A stretch of DNA of 18,525 bases. Source: Bacteroidales bacterium. Its GTDB lineage: Bacteria > Bacteroidota > Bacteroidia > Bacteroidales > Muribaculaceae. The stretch spans positions 1 to 18,525 of the forward strand of contig CAAFXX010000249.1 in assembly GCA_900767075.1 (NCBI GenBank). Direction: 5' to 3'. Position 1 is the stretch's first letter. The number at the start of each line of letters is the position of its first letter. Positions 14,816 through 18,525 of this stretch are shown in pieces. The position numbers and the translations under genes were made by a program. Under the pieces are notes generated by a model, which had not been told where the DNA came from, did no database searches, and worked only from the letters and a program-made list of their open reading frames with translations.

Positions 14816-17800
14816 TTACTCCACTATGAGCTTGCGGGAGACGGAGCCTGCCTTCACGACGTAAGTGCCGGGAGCCACTGTGAATCCGCAGAGGTCGTCG
14901 AGCTCTGGCCTGCTTACGACCACTCTGCCGGAAAGGTCGCTGATCACGAGTGCCTCGCCCTTGAATCCGGCAACGTGGATCATGCCCGGGGTGGCGAATA
15001 TCGACGCGCCGCCGGCATCAACGCCTTCCACGCCCGACGCTCCGCTGATCGAGTAGCCCGATATCATGGCGAAGCTGTTGCTGTCGGGATAATAGGAATC
15101 GATCATCAGCTGAACCCATTTCAGTCCGTTGAGTTTTGCAGGAAGCGACTGTGTGTTTGAAATCCAGCCGTCGCCGGCGGGGAATGTACCCACCTCTTCG
15201 GGACCGTTGCTGCCATAGACGTCCGACATCAGCCTATAGCTCGCCTGATGCGGGCCACCCCAGTAAACAAGGGTGATCCTGACGTCTTTCTCGCCCGTGG
15301 TGGCGAATTTTGGCAGCGAGATGCGGCTCTTGGCTGAAGTGGCGCCCGCGGTGCCGACATATCCGATATATGCCCATCCCGACTGATTGGCGAACATGGC
15401 GTTTACGTCGGCGGGGTCTGACACCATCCAGTATGAGTCGTTGTATGAAGCGTCGGGACGAAGGATGGCTATCGGTGAATATTCCTCTTCTCCGTTCGCG
15501 AGAGTCTCCTTCATGGGCAATCTATAGGGCACGCCGACCACTTCGGAAGTGGAGGCGATATGGTCGCTTTGCCCCGCGTCGTTATATGCCATCACTCCCA
15601 CAAGGACTATGGTCTGCGGATTCCCGTCCTCAACCCCGACCACGTAAGAGTTTGTATCCCATCCGGCGTCGGCAAGGAATTTCCATCCGTTGGCGTAATA
15701 CCATACAGTGTACAGGAACGAGTTTCCGATTGCCCCCTCTTCCTCTCCTTCGGTGGGGGGATCCCACGAGAGGCGGATGCTCATGTTGTCTTTGCTGACC
15801 TCGGATTTGAAATTGTTGACGATATATGGGCGCACCAGCCCGGTATAAAGCCATGTGGTGGTCTCGACGCCCGACATCCCGTCCATCGACGCGCTGACGC
15901 CGATGGTATTGTAGCCTTGCCAGGATTCGACTTCACCCGTCACGGTCTCTCCAGGGCGCCCGGTCACGGTCGAAGTAGCCTTTACCTCTCCCTCGTAAGG
16001 ATGGTCGATCACGTATTTGCGCGCGGTTATTGTCGCCGTGAGCTCCGTGTCCTCCGGAATCGAAGCCCCGCTCAGTGTTTTTTCGGGCATCCTGAATGTC
16101 ACGATAGCCTTCAGTCTGCCGTCGCCGGCGGCGCTTGCCTTGAGTTCGGACACTGTCTCGGGAACGTCGGAACTGCGGTCGGTAAGACTGATGTCCATGT
16201 CGGATATATGCATCGCAACCTTGTGGGTGTGGGTAAGCACTCCGATATAATACGTGCCGGCTTCGGGCACGGAAAAGAATCCGGTCATTATCATGCCACG
16301 CATATGCAAGAGCCTGGTCGGGGGGATGATAGCTCCTGTCATCGATTCTAATGTGGGTTCCTTGCCGATCAGCACCTCTATCGTGCCGGTGGTGTCGATA
16401 TCGGAAATAAGGCCAGCTTCCATCTCAAACCGGTATGCCTTCTCTGTGTTGTCGAACTTGACGGGCGGGAAGATAAGCAGGTCCTCGCCGTCGGCGCCCG
16501 AGGCGAACGACGGGAAGCCCATCGTGGTCGAGAAATGCCAGTTGCGGGGATTGCCTTCGGAATCGAGCTTGCCGTCGATGTCGACGAACTGGAACATCGG
16601 CGTTTCCTCTTCTTCCGGACGGAAGTGGAGCGAACCGTTCGCAGGCACCTCAAGCGGGGCGCCGTAGGTGATGAAGTTCGACAGACCCGGTTCCGAGGCC
16701 TTGTTGTCGGCTGTTGCCGTCACGCTGACCTGATAGCTTGTGTAAGGGTTGTCGGAGGGAAGCGTCACGCCGCATTCCGTCGCCCCGGTCTCGGCAATCT
16801 TCTCGCCGTTGAGCGATACGGTGTAAGTGATGGATTTGAAATCGACATATCCGCCGTGTTCCGACTCGGCGGGAGCAACCCAGGTGGCCTTCTCTGCAGT
16901 CAGGGTTACATTCGAGGGTGCCTTGGGGTAGTCGGAGCCGATCCATTTCTGCATGGTGACCGGCACCGACCATTTCTCCTCCTTGCCGGCTGCTATGGCG
17001 AAAGTGCGCATGCCGTTGGCTACGTTCTGAAGGTCGGCTGTGACGGGGTCGCCGGCGGTCGCCGTGCCGGTCTTTACTATCGCGCCGTCGACGTAAACTT
17101 TCCAGTCGAGCGTGCCCGATAGCGGCTGGTCGTCGGCAGTGCGTCCTGGCATCGTGAACGAGACGCTGCCGTCGGGCGAAGCATCCCTGAAGTCGATGTT
17201 TCCTGCCGTTACCCGCGCCGGTGCCTCGGCGGAGGCGTTGTCGGCGGTGCAGACCAGATATGTGTATTCCTCGCCCGAGAGGTTGTCGTAGAGCTTCGTG
17301 CATGTCTTTGCCTCCGGGTCGATGGCATACATCGCCGATTTCCTGCCGTCAAGATAGGCGTTATAGATGTAGGCGTTGTCACGGGGGCTGTAGACGAGTC
17401 CCGTCACTGTCGGCACGAATTCGGGTATGTTGAGCGGCATTATCGCGGTCTGCTCTCCATCGGGAGTTACCGACACGAATTTCCCCTCGGTCGTGACTCC
17501 GTAGAACATATCGTCCTGCACGTTGTAGCACAGCGCCACGCACATCTGCTCATAGGGAATCTCCTTCACCACCTCCGACTCGTCGATGTTGTCGGCGGGC
17601 GCCGACTTGAAGGCGTATGCTGTGTCGTCTTTTGCGTTGCCGTAACCGTAGACGCGGTCATTGAGGTCGCGGTATGCGGTGGAGAGATAGATATTGGTGA
17701 AATCGTCGGATGCCACCGTGAGCTGGCGGAAATCAAGTATTTCGCCGGTCTTGATGTCGGCTTCAATCTGACCGTAGCCGAGCATGCCCCCCATGAATAT

Positions 17801-18196
17801 CATGGTGTTGATGCCGCACAGCCTGCCGTTGCGCAGCCAGCCTCCGGTCATGCTCATCGACCAGTCGGCAGTGTAGCTGTCGGTCCAGAGATGCGTGGGC
17901 CCGGGTGTGGGATTGATGCGGTAGAAACCCTGGTCGAGTTTGTTGCCTGTGAAATAGTAGAGGTAACCGTATACGTCGGAATTGGATGTGAGCTTCATCG
18001 TGGGGCTGCGGAATGCCGGTCGTGTCTGGTGAGCCGGCGAGACCGGACCGGCGGTGCCGTCGGCCGCCGGGAAGAATCGCGTGTAGTTTTCTGGCAAAGG
18101 CACGGCGGTGCTCTTCACGGGAGCGGGGGCTCCCTGCGAACTGACGGCGGCGCCGGCGAGCATCAGGGGGAGGAGCCATTTTTTCTTTTTCATCAT
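14816..18196 (-). CDS. large multidomain secreted protein with type IX secretion C-terminal sorting domain
   Basis: 1126 residues. The signal peptide is MMKKKKWLLPLMLAGAAVSSQGA, cut near residue 23. Residues about 68-315 show repeated Tyr/Asp-rich strands (VYGYGN, MFYGVTTEGKFVSVTPDGEQ, SAMYAIDPEAKTCTKLYD), suggesting a beta-propeller. Next come Fn3/Ig-like segments (about 325-415 and 425-512), a jelly-roll-like block (about 515-672) ending in GTYYIGVLTHTHKVAMHISDM, further Fn3-like segments (about 680-780 and 790-890), and a second jelly-roll-like block (about 895-1052). The last 70 residues (GMIHVAGFKGEALVISDLSGRVV, then APGTYVVKAG, ending KLIVE) match the type A sorting domain that sends proteins through the type IX system to the cell surface. 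No catalytic motif is recognised; adhesion or glycan binding is a guess. Either Met1 or Met2 could start translation. Confidence 0.9.
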   Translation of the reverse strand: MMKKKKWLLPLMLAGAAVSSQGAPAPVKSTAVPLPENYTRFFPAADGTAGPVSPAHQTRPAFRSPTMKLTSNSDVYGYLYYFTGNKLDQGFYRINPTPGPTHLWTDSYTADWSMSMTGGWLRNGRLCGINTMIFMGGMLGYGQIEADIKTGEILDFRQLTVASDDFTNIYLSTAYRDLNDRVYGYGNAKDDTAYAFKSAPADNIDESEVVKEIPYEQMCVALCYNVQDDMFYGVTTEGKFVSVTPDGEQTAIMPLNIPEFVPTVTGLVYSPRDNAYIYNAYLDGRKSAMYAIDPEAKTCTKLYDNLSGEEYTYLVCTADNASAEAPARVTAGNIDFRDASPDGSVSFTMPGRTADDQPLSGTLDWKVYVDGAIVKTGTATAGDPVTADLQNVANGMRTFAIAAGKEEKWSVPVTMQKWIGSDYPKAPSNVTLTAEKATWVAPAESEHGGYVDFKSITYTVSLNGEKIAETGATECGVTLPSDNPYTSYQVSVTATADNKASEPGLSNFITYGAPLEVPANGSLHFRPEEEETPMFQFVDIDGKLDSEGNPRNWHFSTTMGFPSFASGADGEDLLIFPPVKFDNTEKAYRFEMEAGLISDIDTTGTIEVLIGKEPTLESMTGAIIPPTRLLHMRGMIMTGFFSVPEAGTYYIGVLTHTHKVAMHISDMDISLTDRSSDVPETVSELKASAAGDGRLKAIVTFRMPEKTLSGASIPEDTELTATITARKYVIDHPYEGEVKATSTVTGRPGETVTGEVESWQGYNTIGVSASMDGMSGVETTTWLYTGLVRPYIVNNFKSEVSKDNMSIRLSWDPPTEGEEEGAIGNSFLYTVWYYANGWKFLADAGWDTNSYVVGVEDGNPQTIVLVGVMAYNDAGQSDHIASTSEVVGVPYRLPMKETLANGEEEYSPIAILRPDASYNDSYWMVSDPADVNAMFANQSGWAYIGYVGTAGATSAKSRISLPKFATTGEKDVRITLVYWGGPHQASYRLMSDVYGSNGPEEVGTFPAGDGWISNTQSLPAKLNGLKWVQLMIDSYYPDSNSFAMISGYSISGASGVEGVDAGGASIFATPGMIHVAGFKGEALVISDLSGRVVVSRPELDDLCGFTVAPGTYVVKAGSVSRKLIVE

Positions 18197-18315
18197 AATG
18201 TTGATGGTTAGGATGGAACTGATTCAATGATGTGTTTTTCAGGTCTGATTGCATTTCTGAAACTGTATGGACAGTTTCGGCGACACATTGAAACGACATC
18301 ATGAGTATATTTTTA

Positions 18316-18323
18316 CAAAAATA
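18316..18323 (-). promoter_or_regulatory. Bacteroidetes -7 element for the secreted protein gene
   Basis: Read on the minus strand this is TATTTTTG, matching TAnnTTTG. It lies 120 bases upstream of the start at 18196, giving a leader of roughly 110 bases. The surrounding DNA is so AT-rich that a chance match is possible, and no -33 TTG is clear. Confidence 0.45.
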
Positions 18324-18362
18324 ATAAAAAATTAAAATATATTTTCAGTTTCTAAAAATTTC

Positions 18363-18370
18363 TATTTTTG
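18363..18370 (+). promoter_or_regulatory. candidate -7 element facing right, out of the window
   Basis: TATTTTTG matches TAnnTTTG on the plus strand, 40 bases to the right of the minus-strand element. It would transcribe through the palindrome pair into whatever lies beyond 18525. The same AT-richness caveat applies, and no -33 TTG is seen. Confidence 0.35.
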
Positions 18371-18421
18371 TGGCAGATAGTCAGCTTATAGTTTATACAT
18401 AAAAATGGTGTGCATTTGAAT

Positions 18422-18446
18422 TGTAGGGACATGCCTCCGGCATGTA
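18422..18446 (+). repeat. REP-like palindromic element, left copy
   Basis: A 25-base arm starting TGTAGGGACATGCC, with an internal hairpin at 18429-18445 (ACATGCC, loop TCC, GGCATGT). It is the exact reverse complement of the arm at 18490-18514. From memory, related GTAGGGAC-type palindromes are scattered in Bacteroidales intergenic DNA. The mobilising enzyme would be elsewhere in the genome. Confidence 0.8.
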
Positions 18447-18489
18447 TCTGTGTCAGAGCTGCTCTCTGTATTGTATCATTATCCCGTGC

Positions 18490-18514
18490 TACATGCCGGA
18501 GGCATGTCCCTACA
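18490..18514 (-). repeat. REP-like palindromic element, right copy (inverted)
   Basis: Exact reverse complement of the left copy, separated from it by 43 bases, with its own hairpin at 18491-18507 (ACATGCC, loop GGA, GGCATGT). The head-to-head pair resembles the arrangement of bacterial interspersed mosaic elements. Confidence 0.8.
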
Positions 18515-18525
18515 GGATGGCTGTC

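Larger units (their letters stand above)
18197..18525. other. gene-free region with opposed promoters and a REP-like pair
   Basis: About 330 bases without a supported gene. Bases 18197-18310 would be the untranslated leader of the minus-strand secreted protein and hold a small hairpin (stem GAAACTG/CAGTTTC, 18259-18278). Bases 18310-18370 are very AT-rich with two outward-facing -7 elements. The rest is a pair of REP-like palindromes. Confidence 0.7.

Noticed and set aside
15560..16351. 263-residue plus-strand frame opposite the secreted protein
   Set aside because: The minus-strand frame has a signal peptide, ordered domains and a sorting tail; the plus frame is a shadow.

Overview
The window looks like chromosomal DNA of a Bacteroidales bacterium, with Muribaculaceae (Duncaniella/Paramuribaculum-like) as my best guess. 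The grounds are: GC-rich coding DNA with AT-rich intergenic gaps, -7 promoter elements of the Bacteroidetes form TAnnTTTG, little use of Shine-Dalgarno sequences, a type IX secretion C-terminal sorting domain, a lysS-gpsA-pgi order familiar from Bacteroidales, and a REP-like palindrome pair. The family assignment is inference. No rRNA, tRNA, CRISPR array, integrase or transposase gene was seen.

Layout. (1) 1-4861, plus strand: the 3' part of mutS, a radical SAM protein, an LD-carboxypeptidase (LdcA), a two-domain RNase H and epoxyqueuosine reductase QueG. They are closely spaced and probably largely co-transcribed. (2) 4897-7828: a promoter and a three-gene ABC importer of the FecBCD/BtuFCD type (lipoprotein, permease, ATPase). 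QueG needs cobalamin, so its position beside a possible cobalamin importer is suggestive but not proof. (3) 8002-10552: a visibly more AT-rich accessory stretch. It holds an AlbA_2 (Schlafen-type)/divergent-ATPase regulator-like protein with an in-frame 12-bp tandem repeat, and a secreted protein with an SH3-like domain and an unrecognised C-terminal region. It ends at a perfect 16-bp hairpin. (4) 10656-14797: a promoter, then lysS, gpsA and pgi, closed by a strong bidirectional terminator. (5) 14816-18196, minus strand: a 1126-residue multidomain secreted protein with a type IX sorting tail, convergent with pgi. (6) 18197-18525: a gene-free end holding its promoter, an opposite-facing promoter candidate and a pair of REP-like palindromes in inverted orientation.

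Most of the window is housekeeping: mismatch repair, cell-wall recycling, RNA-DNA hybrid removal, tRNA modification and charging, lipid precursor synthesis and glycolysis. I did not find a clearly new multi-gene system. The best leads are the repeat-bearing AlbA_2 gene and its secreted neighbour, an 8-base sequence shared just upstream of the two Sec-exported genes, and the REP pair.
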